The notes under the pieces were generated by a model. The model was given only the letters and a program-made list of their open reading frames with translations. It was not told the origin of the DNA and made no database searches. A stretch of DNA of 64,000 bases. Source: Lolium rigidum. Its lineage: Eukaryota; Streptophyta; Magnoliopsida; Poales; Poaceae. This document shows positions 11,003 through 21,513 of this stretch, one piece after another. Location of the stretch: NCBI RefSeq assembly GCF_022539505.1, contig NC_061512.1, positions 154,611,962 to 154,675,961 of the forward strand, read 5' to 3'. A program made the position numbers and the translations under genes. Position 1 is the stretch's first letter; the number at the start of each line of letters is the position of its first letter.

Positions 11003-12167
11003 TGTTGACGTCGAAACCCCCCGGCGGCGCAGACGGGCAACACAAGAGAGCCGGGAACAACTAGGGCTGCGGCTGGCCCCGGTCCCTCGCAGCGACGGCC
11101 CGCAAAGCCTCCCGGTCACACGTCCGATGCTATCGCAAGGGCGTGCCACCTGACCTATACCTGGTCGGGAAGGTGTTGATGATGCCTCGCTTAGTTTCCT
11201 CGCATGGCATACACGTAAACATTAAATACGAGCCTCGATCGGCTCTCAGGTTATCCCGTGAATCGGCTCAAAGAGCCGATCCACCCATGATTCGTACAAG
11301 GTGTCCGAATATATGGTGGTCCTGCTTGATCAAGATAAAGCTAATGAGATCTACGACGATTTAGGGTTTTCACCGCATAATCGGATCATCCTACTCACGA
11401 TTGGGCCTCGCGCTCGCGCACGGTGACCGTAAGCCGATCCTAGACAGGGCCTAAAAACCAACACGAGGTTGATCCCCGAACATCCTTTCTAGGGCTAGCA
11501 AACGTCACCCTACACGCCGCTGGATCCTCCAACCCTTTGTAAGGCCTAACTATTGCGGATGTTAAACTAATCCTTGATGAACAAGGAGCAACCGTAACGG
11601 ATCAGATCTACTAAACTATGATCAAGCGGGTGCCGCCCCTACACCTAAGATAGGTGTAAGGGCGGCTAGATGTGCAAGGGTTGCATAACGAAAGCATGTA
11701 ATTCGAAGAACAATGCTAACCCTAACACATCTAAGATAACTACGTTGCTCGCCATCAAAAAGGCTTCAAGCACGAGCAACGCATGAACAACGTGGGCAGG
11801 CTTGTCTTTGCCTAGATCGCAAGATGCGATCTAGGCAGCATGGTGCTACCGGAGAAACCCTCGAGACGAAGGAGTTGGCGATGCGCCGAGATTTGTTTGT
11901 GTTGAACGTTGGTTGTTGTTTATTCCATAAACCCTAGATACATATTTATAGTCCAAGGGACTTTCTAATTCAAGGCGTGCACCTAACCGTGCACGGGTAA
12001 AACTTTAACTCCTAACCGACACGCAATCTAATATGTTACAGATACAAGGGCAAACTAGCCCAAACTTTGCATGTAAGGCCGATTCACGTATTTCTTCCAT
12101 ATATATATTCTTCGAGTCCATCTTGATCGCGGCCCACCTCTGACTCGGTCAAATTCTGGTGATAACA
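11003..12167 (-). repeat. LTR of the 5162-12167 element (5' LTR by orientation)
   Basis: The second copy has the same termini, followed by CATAC at 12168-12172 and then the resumed transposase frame at 12173. Confidence 0.93.
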
Positions 12168-12831
12168 CATACGCCGATGACGAGACTAATGTCAAGGAAA
12201 GATTTTTTGGAAGGATCGAGGAGATATGGGAGCTCAATTACTGTGGAGAGACGGTGCCAATGTTTCGTGTGAGATGGGCCAAGAAGGTCGAAAAACAAGG
12301 CCGATATTTCACCACCATGGTTATACCCGATGCAAAATCGAAGAACGCATCCGCGAAAAATGAGCCATGGGTACTCGGTAGCCAAGTTGACCAATGCTTC
12401 TTCATCACCGATCCGTCGAGGCCTAGCCGTGTAGTCGTGAGGAGGGGCAAGAGGAGCATCATAGGAATGCAAGGAGACGCCAACGAGGAAGACTTGGACA
12501 AGAACGGTGACCCGAAGATCGAGGAGGAATTCGACAGGCACTTCGACATGCCTACTACTAGTAAAGTAAGAAGGAAGACCTCCCTACCCTCTAAAGGTTG
12601 TCCGTTCACGCGAAGAAATCTCAAGGTGGCCGGCATAAAGTATTCAACCGCCAACAACCGAAAGGGCAAGAAGATTGCGAAGAGACGCTAGCTAGAGCTC
12701 AAGTCGGGACGAAGAAGATCTTTTTTTGGTGTGTGTGTGTGTGACAAGTACATGCATGTGTGTGTGAGAGAGACAATAACATGTGTGTGTGAGACAAGTA
12801 ATTTGTAATTGAAAATCCCTAGTAATTATTA

Positions 12832-12960
12832 AATGTTGTGTTCTTTCTTGAAAATGTAAGAAAAAAGTAGGGGCAGCCAGGGTTCGAACCTGGGTTACCC
12901 AAGCCTACCAGTGGGCTTAACCACTGGGCTAATGCTGTGTTTCTGACAGAACACAACATT
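12832..12960 (-). repeat. 129-bp inverted-repeat insertion enclosing a tRNA-like sequence
   Basis: The ends are perfect 13-bp inverted repeats (AATGTTGTGTTCT ... AGAACACAACATT). Inside, on the minus strand (about 12938 to 12870), are an A-box-like TAGCCCAGTGG, a perfect B-box GGTTCGAACC and a T6 tract (12861-12866) where RNA polymerase III would stop. Acceptor and D stems do not pair properly, so this is a tRNA-derived relic or SINE-like piece rather than a tRNA gene. It lies just downstream of the transposase stop. Confidence 0.5.
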
Positions 12961-12971
12961 AGCCCAGTTTG

Positions 12972-13130
12972 TTTACCAAGTGTAAATATTCTGTGGTGCA
13001 CCTAGTACTGCATGCGCCATAGAATTCCTTAATTCTGTGGCGCATGTCCCACTTGGTGTGCCACAGAATTAAGGAATTCTATGGCACATGCCAACTTTGG
13101 TGCGCCACAGAATATTTACACTTGGTGAAA
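12972..13130. repeat. Long palindrome built from CACTA subterminal motifs
   Basis: Two arms of about 75 bp, separated by only a few bases near 13050, are close reverse complements. Each contains ACCAAGTG, AATATTCTGTGG, GCGCCA(T/C)AGAATTC and AATTCTGTGGC. The motifs are the same TTCTGTGGCGCAC words as at the element ends, here placed between the transposase gene and the next transcription unit. Confidence 0.8.
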
Positions 13131-13423
13131 TAGTCGCGAACCCTTTTCTTCCCCACCCTTCCCAGTTCTTCACGCACGAACCCTAACTGTCACCGTCGCC
13201 ATCGCCACCGCCTAGCGCCACCGCCACCACCTAGCGCCGCTGCCGCCGAGGAGGAGGAGGGCGCCCCGCCAACCGCCATCGCAGCCGAGGAGGGAGGAGG
13301 ACGCCCCGCCAACCACCACCGCGCGCCGCCGAGCAGCAGGAGGAGGACGCCCCGCCAACCACCACCGCTTCCGAGCAGGAGGAGGAGGAGGAGGAGGGCA
13401 CCCCGCCAACCGTCGGTGAGATC
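13131..13423 (+). other. GC-rich leader with tandem GAGGAGGACGCCCCGCCAACC units
   Basis: About four imperfect repeats of a GAGGAGGAG...CGCCCCGCCAACCACCACCGC unit end at a consensus-like splice donor (CCGTCG|GTGAGAT, near 13423). This looks like the first, probably non-coding, exon of the unit reading toward 14847. The minus-strand open frames here (Ser/Gly/Arg-rich) are by-products of the repeat. Confidence 0.45.
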
Positions 13424-14802
13424 TCCTCTCGCCTCTCCTCTCCCCTCCGCTGTGCCTCCCTCCCCAGTGCCCCCCTACGCTGTGCCTCTCCTCTCCGCTG
13501 GAATCCTTCCAATTAGTTGCTTCTCTGGTTGAATTGCTTCTCTAGTTCTTCCCCTTTCAGTTATTTGCTATTGTTGAATTTATGCAGTGGTTGTTGTAAT
13601 GCAAAAATTACAAATTTCTAATATGCAGTGGTTAAGATGCGCATGGCTACTACTTTGTTGATGTACATGGTTCAATAAAATGCAGTAGCAAATGAATGTA
13701 GTAGTGTTGCTGTAGTCAAATAGAATTTCAAGAAAAACTAGGTTGTAGTGCTGCTGTAGTCAGATAGGTTGTAGCAAAACAAAAAAAACTAGGTTGTAGT
13801 GCTGCTGTAGTCAAATAGAATTTCAAGAACACCTCAATTTTCTTTGTAACAGAGAGTCAAAAGAGGGTTAGTATGAATGCAGTAGCAAATAAAAATGAAC
13901 AAGCTAATGTTGTAGCAAATGAATGTAGTAGAAATTTAGAGATAAAAAGCTACTTGCTATTGTTGAATTGCTTCTTGACTTGGAGTAATAAACAACTGCA
14001 TCTAAATAAATGCTATCAAGAATAATGTTGTAGCAAAATAAATGTCGTCAAGGATAATGCAAAATAAATGATGTCAAGCTTGCTATTTTTTTAATTCATT
14101 GCTTGCTGTTTTTTTAATTCATTGCTTGCAGTAGAGCTAATAAAGTTCTTGAAGTTCTCTCTGAAAAAGAATGAAGTTTTTTTAAATGAATATTAAGATG
14201 AAGCTGCTACTACTCTGTTGATGTACATGGTTCAATAAAATGAACAATGCAGATAGGTTTTTCAATACAATGCGATAGGTTTTTTAATAAAATGAAATGC
14301 TAATGCCTAGTTGATTTTGAATTGATGCTAGGATTTGTTGGCGTAGAAAATTTAGGTTTAGAAAATGAAAATGCTTGGGTTAATAAAATGAAATGCTACT
14401 GCCTAGGATTTGTTGATTTTGAATTACTCGCTTGGGGTTTCAAGATAATAATGCTACTAGTACATGAAATGCTACTGTTTGAATTTTATGAAATGATCAT
14501 GCTCATGCTCCCTGGTTGCAAGATGAGAATGCATATATGGTTTTAGTTCACCTCCGGCCACCTCTCGCCCTAGCAAGAATATTCCTCTCGAACCAAAAAT
14601 GCCTCCGCCTAGCAAGAATGGACAGCCTCTCTCGATCCATTTTGGGGAATATTCCCAATGGCTTGTCTCTCGACCCATTTTGGAGAATATTCTCCCTCTT
14701 GTGGATTGACATCACAATTCAAAAAAAGAAACTGATGGCATTGTCCTATGTAACACAACTGTTCAGCTTGTGTTCTCATACCCTCTGTGCATGCCCTCCA
14801 TC
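13424..14802 (+). other. AT-rich intron-like spacer with local duplications
   Basis: This follows the donor at 13423. It contains duplicated words such as GTTGTAGTGCTGCTGTAGTC (several copies, 13700-13830) and TTGATGTACATGGTTCAATA (about 13657 and 14217). No coding signal is seen. Confidence 0.4.
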
Positions 14803-14846
14803 CTATATAAATGCCTAGTGTAGTGAACCGTAAAACCACACCAAAC

Positions 14847-15272
14847 ATGGACAACCTGTCCTGGAGTACAAAGAGGAGGAGCACTGGCTCCAGTGGTGCC
14901 TCTGGCTCTAGGGATGCCACTCTTTCCAAGACTTTTTCTATGGGTAGGGCAGACAAGGAGTTGCTAGTGTATCGTGGGAGAAGTGTGCAAGAGAGGGAAG
15001 CTTCTGCTGCCAGGTTCAGGGAAGAAGAAGCAGCAGATGGCTTGAACCAGCTAGGTGTGTTCACATACACTACAGAAGTTCTCCCAGTTCCAAAATCCAG
15101 ACCTAAGCCCATTCCCAAACTGAAAAAGTATAAGCATCAGTTGAGGGAAGGAGGACCCACAGAGGCATTGCCCTACTATGTAGAACCAAATCTTGAAGAA
15201 AAGGTTAAAGCTGGAGTTATCTTGTGCTGGTTGAGGAAGGGCATGACAAAAATCAAAGATTTGGTATCCTAG
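14847..15272 (+). CDS. Unknown CACTA-borne ORF (141 residues)
   Basis: The frame is open from an upstream ATG at 14811, but a TATATAAA at about 14803 overlaps that codon, so I prefer the ATG at 14847 (MDNLSWSTKRRSTG). The protein has a Ser/Gly-rich start, an Arg/Glu-rich middle (residues about 40-60), a Pro/Lys-rich segment (PVPKSRPKPIPKLKK) and ends IKDLVS. No domain is recognised. It lies inside the CACTA core between the transposase gene and the second CACTA gene, same strand, with no later insertion around it, so it belongs to the element or was captured by it. An intact frame amid broken neighbours is notable but may be chance in a 426-bp stretch. Confidence 0.45.
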   Translation: MDNLSWSTKRRSTGSSGASGSRDATLSKTFSMGRADKELLVYRGRSVQEREASAARFREEEAADGLNQLGVFTYTTEVLPVPKSRPKPIPKLKKYKHQLREGGPTEALPYYVEPNLEEKVKAGVILCWLRKGMTKIKDLVS

Positions 15273-15728
15273 TTTGTTGTAGTTAGTTGTAGTTTCAGCC
15301 ATCTAGTTTTAGTGTGTCCTAGTTTGTCCGAATAATTATGTAATGTAAGGGTTGATGTAATGCTTCCATGCAATGATGAATAAAAGGGTTTATGTAATGC
15401 TTCTATGCAGATGGTAGGAATTATCTACTAAAATTTGATTAGCTATTGGTATAATTCTCTTTGAATTTATAAAAAAAATTAAGTCACTAGCTACTGCCTT
15501 TTGTAATGTATATTTATGAGTAATAGCATTTTCATTTGAAGTCACTAGCATTTCCATATGATGCTCAAGCTTCGGCTATTTAATTATCTCTAGAATTTAT
15601 ATGTTGATGTTCTTTATTGCTACTGCTAGCTAGGATTTGTTAGCAATTCTTGGTTCAAGCTAATGATGCTACTTTGGTTAGTGCTACTGTAAGTATAAGT
15701 GGTTAGTGCTACTGTAAGTATAAGTGTA

Positions 15729-15939
15729 ATGCTCCAGGTTTTGATGCTCCAGGTTTTGATGTAGTTGTATGCTTCAGGTTTTGATGCTTCAGATTTTGAT
15801 GTAGTTGTAGCTCCAGTGGTTTGATGCTTCAGTGTTTTTGATGCTCCAGGTTTTGTTGTAGATGCTCTAGGTTTTGATGCTTCAGGTTTTTGATGCTCCA
15901 GGTTTTGATGTAGTTGTAGCTCCAGGTTTTGATGTAGTA
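15729..15939 (+). repeat. Minisatellite, unit GCTCCAGGTTTTGATG (about 15 bp)
   Basis: About a dozen degenerate copies of GCT(C/T)CAGGTTTTGATG occur, some with an added TAGTTGTA. One further copy lies at about 16008. The surrounding 15273-16192 is AT-rich, shows no coding signal and ends in the leader of the second CACTA gene. Confidence 0.75.
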
Positions 15940-17336
15940 ATATTTGGATACAATTTTGTATGATGATGAACATGGTTAGAATCTGTGAATATGGTGATGA
16001 ATGTGGGCTCCAGGTTTTGCAGGGATTTCATTGAGTTGCCCATTTCCCCCGAAGCGTTGATTCACTTCCATTTCGGTTGAGAAATGGGCACTCCTACGTA
16101 GCAAAATAAGCAAAGGTCATGCCGAAATTTTGAATTTTTTGGTTGACTTTTGTACTAACTTTTTGCCTCTTTCTAATGAAGTGCAAATAAACATGTCGGG
16201 CAGCACTTCTAGGCCCAGGAGCCAGAACGAAGAAGAGAGAGAGGCCAACAAAGACTTCTGGGAGGGCTACGAGCGGCCCCGGAAGGCCGCGGCCGAGTCG
16301 ACCGGCGATGAGGAAGAGGGCTGGGACGCCGCCTCCGAGGGAGAGGGCCGGGGGGCCGCCGACGACACCGACGAGGGCCGGGACGCCGCCTCCGAGGGAG
16401 AGGGCCGGGGGGCCACCGCCGACACGGGCGACGATGACGATACCTGGGACGATGCCGCCGAGACCTGTGAAGAGACCGGTGAAGATAACACGGCCAACCG
16501 CACGGAAGGTGATAGCGGCGGCAACCCTCAGGAGGCTAAGAAGAAGAGGACGGCGAGGAGGCCAAGGAGGGATCGGAGGCCGCAAGTGCTCGCCAACGTC
16601 ACCGATGCTTTCACGGTAGTCTCCGAAAGTGGCCTACCGATGGAGCCTTCGTGGGTTGCCAAAGGGTACGGCATGCAACTAGGGTGCATCGTCCGTGAAA
16701 CCGTGCCGATCCTAACTCAGGACCTCAGAAGCAAGGAGAACGCGGCTATCGCCCAATCCCTCCTCCAGAAGCTTCACCAACGATACACGTTCCCGGAGCC
16801 GTTCAATAAGAAGGTGGACTCTTTAGCTCTCACGAAGATGAGTACCGCCTTGAGCAGCTGGAAGAACCGGCTGAAGAACAAGATCGAGGCCGGTGAAAGC
16901 TGGGAGAGGATAAGTAGCAAAGACCCGTCGCTCTCCTTAGAAGACTTCAATGCATTCAAGTCTTACTTAGATACTGACACTATTAAAAAATGGACCGCCT
17001 GGGGGAAGAAAATGCGGGATTTGAACTTAGGGACCCACCATTGCGGAAGCGGCGGTTACCGAGGAAAACAGCCCACTTGGGACAAGGAGAATGCCGAGAT
17101 GGTACGTCTGGGGAAAGAAAACCCCTGGCACAAAATCGAGGATGTACGAGGCTAGGAACTTTGTCCGGTCCCGCTACTACTTAGATCGGAAGACGGGGGA
17201 ATTTATTACGGATCACAAAGACGTGAAGAATTTCGAGAACTACCTGGTAAGGATAGTCTATATTATTTCGCTCATCTCATTAGGCAATGAAGCCAAATGG
17301 GCTAACCTTAAGTTCCTTTGTCTGAAGGATGATGAG

Positions 17337-18932
17337 TGATGGCGTGTATTTCACACGTTCGTTGGGCAACCCCAAGAGGAAGGTATGATGCGCACAGCAG
17401 CAAGTTTTCCCTCAGAAAGAAACCAAGGTTTATCGAACCAGGAGGAGCCAAGAAGCACGTTGAAGGTTGATGGCGGCGGGATGTAGTGCGGCGCAACACC
17501 GGGATTCCGGCGCCAACGTGGAACCTGCACAACACAACCAAAGTACTTTGCCCCAACGAAACAGTGAGGTTGTCAATCTCACCGGCTTGCTGTAACAAAG
17601 GATTAACCGTATTGTGTGGAAGATGATTGTTTGCAGAGAAAACAGTAAAAACAAGTATTGCAGCAGATTTGTATTTCAGTATTAAAGAATGGACCGGGAT
17701 CCACAGTTCACTAGAGGTGTCTCTCCCATAAGATAAAAGCATGTTGGGTGAACAAATTACAGTCGGGCAATTGACAAATAGAGAGGGCATAACAATGCAC
17801 ATACATGGCATGATAAGTATAGTGAGATTTAATTGGGCATTACGACAAAGTACATAGACCGCCATCCAACTGCATCTATGCCTAAAAAGTCCACCTTCAG
17901 AGTTATCGTCCGAACCCCTTCCAGTATTAAGTTGCAAAGCAACGAGACAATTGCATTAAGTATGGTGCGTAATGTAATCAACAACTACATCCTCGGACAT
18001 AGCGCCAATGTTTTATCCCTAGTGGCAACAGCACAACACAACCTTAGAACTTTCTGTCATCTGTCCCGGTGTCAATGCGGGCATGAACCCACTATCGAGC
18101 ATAAATACTCCCTCTTGGAGTTAAGAGCAAAAACTTGGCCAGAGCCTCTACTAGTAACGGAGAGCATGCAAGATCATAAACAACACATATGTAATAACTT
18201 GATAATTAACATAACATGGTATTCTCTATCCATCGGATCCCGACAAACACAACATAGAGTATTACGGATAGATGATCTTGATCATGTTAGGCAGCTCACA
18301 AGATCCAACAATGAAGCACAATGAGGAGAAGACAACCATCTAGCTACTGCTATGGACCCATAGTCCAGGGGTGAACTACTCACTCATCACTCCGGAGGCG
18401 ACCATGGCGGTGTAGAGTCCTCCGGGAGATGAATCCCCTCTCCGGCGGGGTGCCGGAGGAGATCTCCAGAATCCCCCGAGATGGGATCGGCGGCAGCGGC
18501 GTCTCGCAAGGTTTTCCGTATCGTGGTTTTTCGCCTCGGGGGTTTCGCGACGGAGGCTTTAAGTAGGCGGAAGGGCAGAGTCGGGGGCCGACGAGGGGCC
18601 CACACCACAGGGCGGCGCGGGCCCCCCTTGGCCGCGCCGCCATGTGGTTTGGCCACCTCGTGGCCCCACTTCGTATGCTCTTCGGTCTTCCGGAAGGTTC
18701 GTGGCGAAATAGGCCCTCGGGTCTTCGTTTCGTCCAATTCCGAGAATATTTCGTTACTAGGATTTCTGAAACCAAAAACAGCGAGAACAAAGAATCGGCA
18801 CTTCGGCATCTTGTTAATAGGTTAGTTCCAGAAAATGCACGAATATGACATAAAGTGTGCATAAAACATGTAGGTATCATCAATAATATGGCATAGAACA
18901 TAAGAAATTATCGATACGTCGGAGACGTATCA
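17337..18932 (-). repeat. LTR (3' by orientation) of the 17337-25488 element
   Basis: It begins TGATGGCGTGTATTTCACACG on the plus strand and ends GATACGTCGGAGACGTATCA. Read in element sense it starts with the palindrome ATACGTC-TCC-GACGTAT. Confidence 0.93.
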
Positions 18933-21513
18933 AGCATCCCCAAGCTTAGTTCTGCTCGTCCCGAGCAGGTAAAACGATAACAAAGATAATTTCTGAAGTG
19001 ATATGCCATCATAACCTTGATCATACTATTTGTAAACATATGTAGTGGATGCAGCGATCAAAACAATGGTAATGACATGAGTAAACAAGTGAATCATAAA
19101 GCAAAGACTTTTCATGAATAGTACTTCAAGACAAGTATTAATAAGTCTTGCATAAGAGCTAACTCATAAAGCAATAAATCAAAGTAAAGGTATTGAAGCA
19201 ACACAAAGGAAGATTAAGTTTCAGCGGTTGCTTTCAACTTGTAACATGTATATCTCATGGATAATTGTCAACATAGAGTAATATAACAAGTACAATATGC
19301 AAGTATGTAGGAATCAATGCACAGTTCACACAAGTGTTTGCTTCTTGAGGTGGAGAGAGATAGGTGAACTGACTCAACATAAAAGTAAAAGAATGGTCCT
19401 TCAAAGAGGAAAGCATCGATTGCTATATTTGTGCTAGAGCTTTTATTTTGAAAACATGAAACAATTTTGTCAACGGTAGTAATAAAGCATATGAGTTATG
19501 TACATTATATCTTACAAGTTGCAAGCCTCATGCATAGTATACTAATAGTGCCCGCACCTTGTCCTAATTAGCTTGGACTACCGGATCTTTGCAATGCACA
19601 TGTTTTAACCAAGTGTCACAATGGGGTACCTCCATGCCGCCTGTACAAAGGTCTAAGGAGAAAGCTCGCATTTTGGATTTCTCGCTTTTGATTATTCTCA
19701 ACTTAGACATCCATACCGGGACAACATGGACAACAGATAATGGACTCCTCTTTAATGCATAAGCATGTGACAACAATTATTATTCTCATATGAGATTGAG
19801 GATATATGTCCAAAACTGAAACTTCCACCATGATTCATGGCTTTAGTTAGCGGCCCAATGCTCTTCTCTAACAATATGCATGCTCCAACCATAAAGGTGG
19901 TAGATCTCTCTTACTTCAGACAAGACGGACATGCATAGCAACTCACATGATATTCAACAAAGAATAGTTGATGGCGTCCCCAGAAGCATGGTTATCGCAC
20001 AACAAGCAACTTAATAAGAGATAAAGTGCATAAGTACATATTCAATACCACAATAGTTTTTAAGCTATTTGTCCCATGAGCTATATATTGCAAAGGTGAA
20101 TGATGGAATTTTAAAGGTAGCACTCAAGCAATTTACTTTGGAATGGCGGATAAATACCATGTAGTAGGTAGGTATGGTGGACACAAATGGCATAGTGGTT
20201 GGCTCAAGGATTTTGGATGCATGAGAAGTATTCCCTCTCGATACAAGGTTTAGGCTAGCAAGGTTATTTGAAACAAACACAAAGATGAACGGTACAGCAA
20301 AACTCACATAAAAGACATATTGTAAACATTATAAGACTCTACACCGTCTTCCTTGTTGTTCAAAACTCAATACTAGATGTTATCTAGATTCTAGAGAAAC
20401 CAAATATGCAAACCAAATTAGCAAGCTCTAAGTGTTTCTTCATTAATGGGTGCAACGTATATGATGCAAGAGTTTAAACATGAGCACAAGAATTGCCAAG
20501 TATCAAATTATCCAAGACATTTTAGAATTACTACATGTAGCATTTTCCAATTCCAACCATATAACAATTTAACGAAGAAGAAACTTCGCCATGAATACTA
20601 TGAGTAGAGCCTAAGGACATATTTGTCCATATGCTACAGCGGAGCATGTCTCTCTCCCACAAAGTGAATGCTAGGATCCATTTTATTCAAACAAAACAAA
20701 AAAAAAACCGACGCTCCAAGCAAAGTACATAAGATGTGACGGAATAAAAATATAGTTTCAGGGGAGGAACCTGATAATGTTGTCGATGAAGAAGGGGATG
20801 CCTTGGGCATCCCCAAGCTTAGACGCTTGAGTCTTCTTATAATATACAGGGGTGAACCACCGGGGCATCCCCAAGCTTAGAGCTTTCACTCTCCTTGATC
20901 ATATTGCATCATACTCCTCTCTTGATCCTTGAAAACTTCCTCCACACCAAACTCGAAACAACTCATTAGAGGGTTAGTGCATAATAAAAATTCACATGTT
21001 CAGAGGTGACACAATCATTCTTAACACTTCTGTACATTGCATAAAGCTACTGGACATTAATGGATCAAAGAAATTCATCCAACATAGCGAAAGAGGCAAT
21101 GCGAAATAAAAGGCAGAATCTGTCAAAACAGAACAGTCCGTAAAGATGGATTTTATTAGGCCACCAGACTTGCTCAAATGAAAATGCCCAAATTGAATGA
21201 AAGTTGCGTACATATCTGAGGATCATGCACGTAAATTGGCTTAATTTTACGAGCTACCTACAGGGAGGTAGACCCAGATTCGTGACAGCAAAGAAATCTG
21301 GAACTGCGCAGTAATCCAAATCTAGTACTTACTTTTCTATCAAAGACTTTACTTGGCACAACAAAACATAAAACTAAGATAAGGAGAGGTTGCTACAGTA
21401 GTAAACAACTTTCAAGACTCAAATATAAAACAAAAATACTGTAGTAAAAACATGGGTTGTCTCCCATAAGCGCTTTTCTTTAACGCCTTTCAGCTAGGCG
21501 CAGAAAGTGTATC
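18933..21513 (-). other. Non-coding 3' part of the 17337-25488 element with polypurine-like repeats
   Basis: There is no open frame of note on either strand. The word AAGCTTGGGGATGC (element sense) occurs next to the LTR (18933-18947) and again near 20807-20821 and 20862-20876. The copy at the LTR is the likely polypurine tract. The same layout recurs at 58667-63036. Confidence 0.7.

Larger units (their letters stand above)
5162..12167 (-). mobile_element. Non-autonomous Ty3/gypsy-like LTR retrotransposon, 7.0 kb (gag remnant, no pol)
   Basis: Two LTRs (1,166 and 1,165 bp) with TGTT...AACA ends are flanked by the duplication CATAC (5157-5161 and 12168-12172). The internal 4,675 bp read on the minus strand. 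A candidate primer-binding site lies next to the right LTR (10980-10996) and a purine-rich AGGGGGCATG tract abuts the left LTR. A degraded gag (8170-10941) is present, but I find no protease, reverse transcriptase or integrase. The region 6328-8169 instead holds an antisense acidic ORF and GCCGAT/ATCGGC repeats. The two LTRs look nearly identical by eye, so the insertion is comparatively young. It would need another element's enzymes to move. Confidence 0.93.
1803..12691 (+). pseudogene. tnp2-type CACTA transposase, split by two LTR insertions and mutated
   Basis: The coding parts are 1803-3868, 4259-5161 and 12173-12691, together about 3.49 kb (roughly 1,160 residues, usual for TNP2). Part 1 has an N-terminal transposase-associated domain with a CPCRSCK zinc-ligand motif, then an Asp/Glu/His-rich stretch (residues about 71-125), then the TNP2 core with DGLNPFG, WPYNLPPW and SLDVMHITKNV. 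Part 2 carries the DUF4218-like region (KSHDCHVLM, MPFERQNRVMKG). Part 3 carries the DUF4216-like region and a basic tail. Frames rejoin exactly once each insertion and one target duplication are removed. Further damage: an in-frame TAG at 4521-4523, a frameshift near 5020-5035 and a TGA at 5141-5143. The product would excise and reinsert CACTA elements; this copy cannot encode it whole. Confidence 0.93.

Noticed and set aside
12870..12938. Functional tRNA gene on the minus strand
   Set aside because: A- and B-boxes are present but acceptor and D stems do not pair and no clear anticodon arm forms. It is better described as tRNA-derived.
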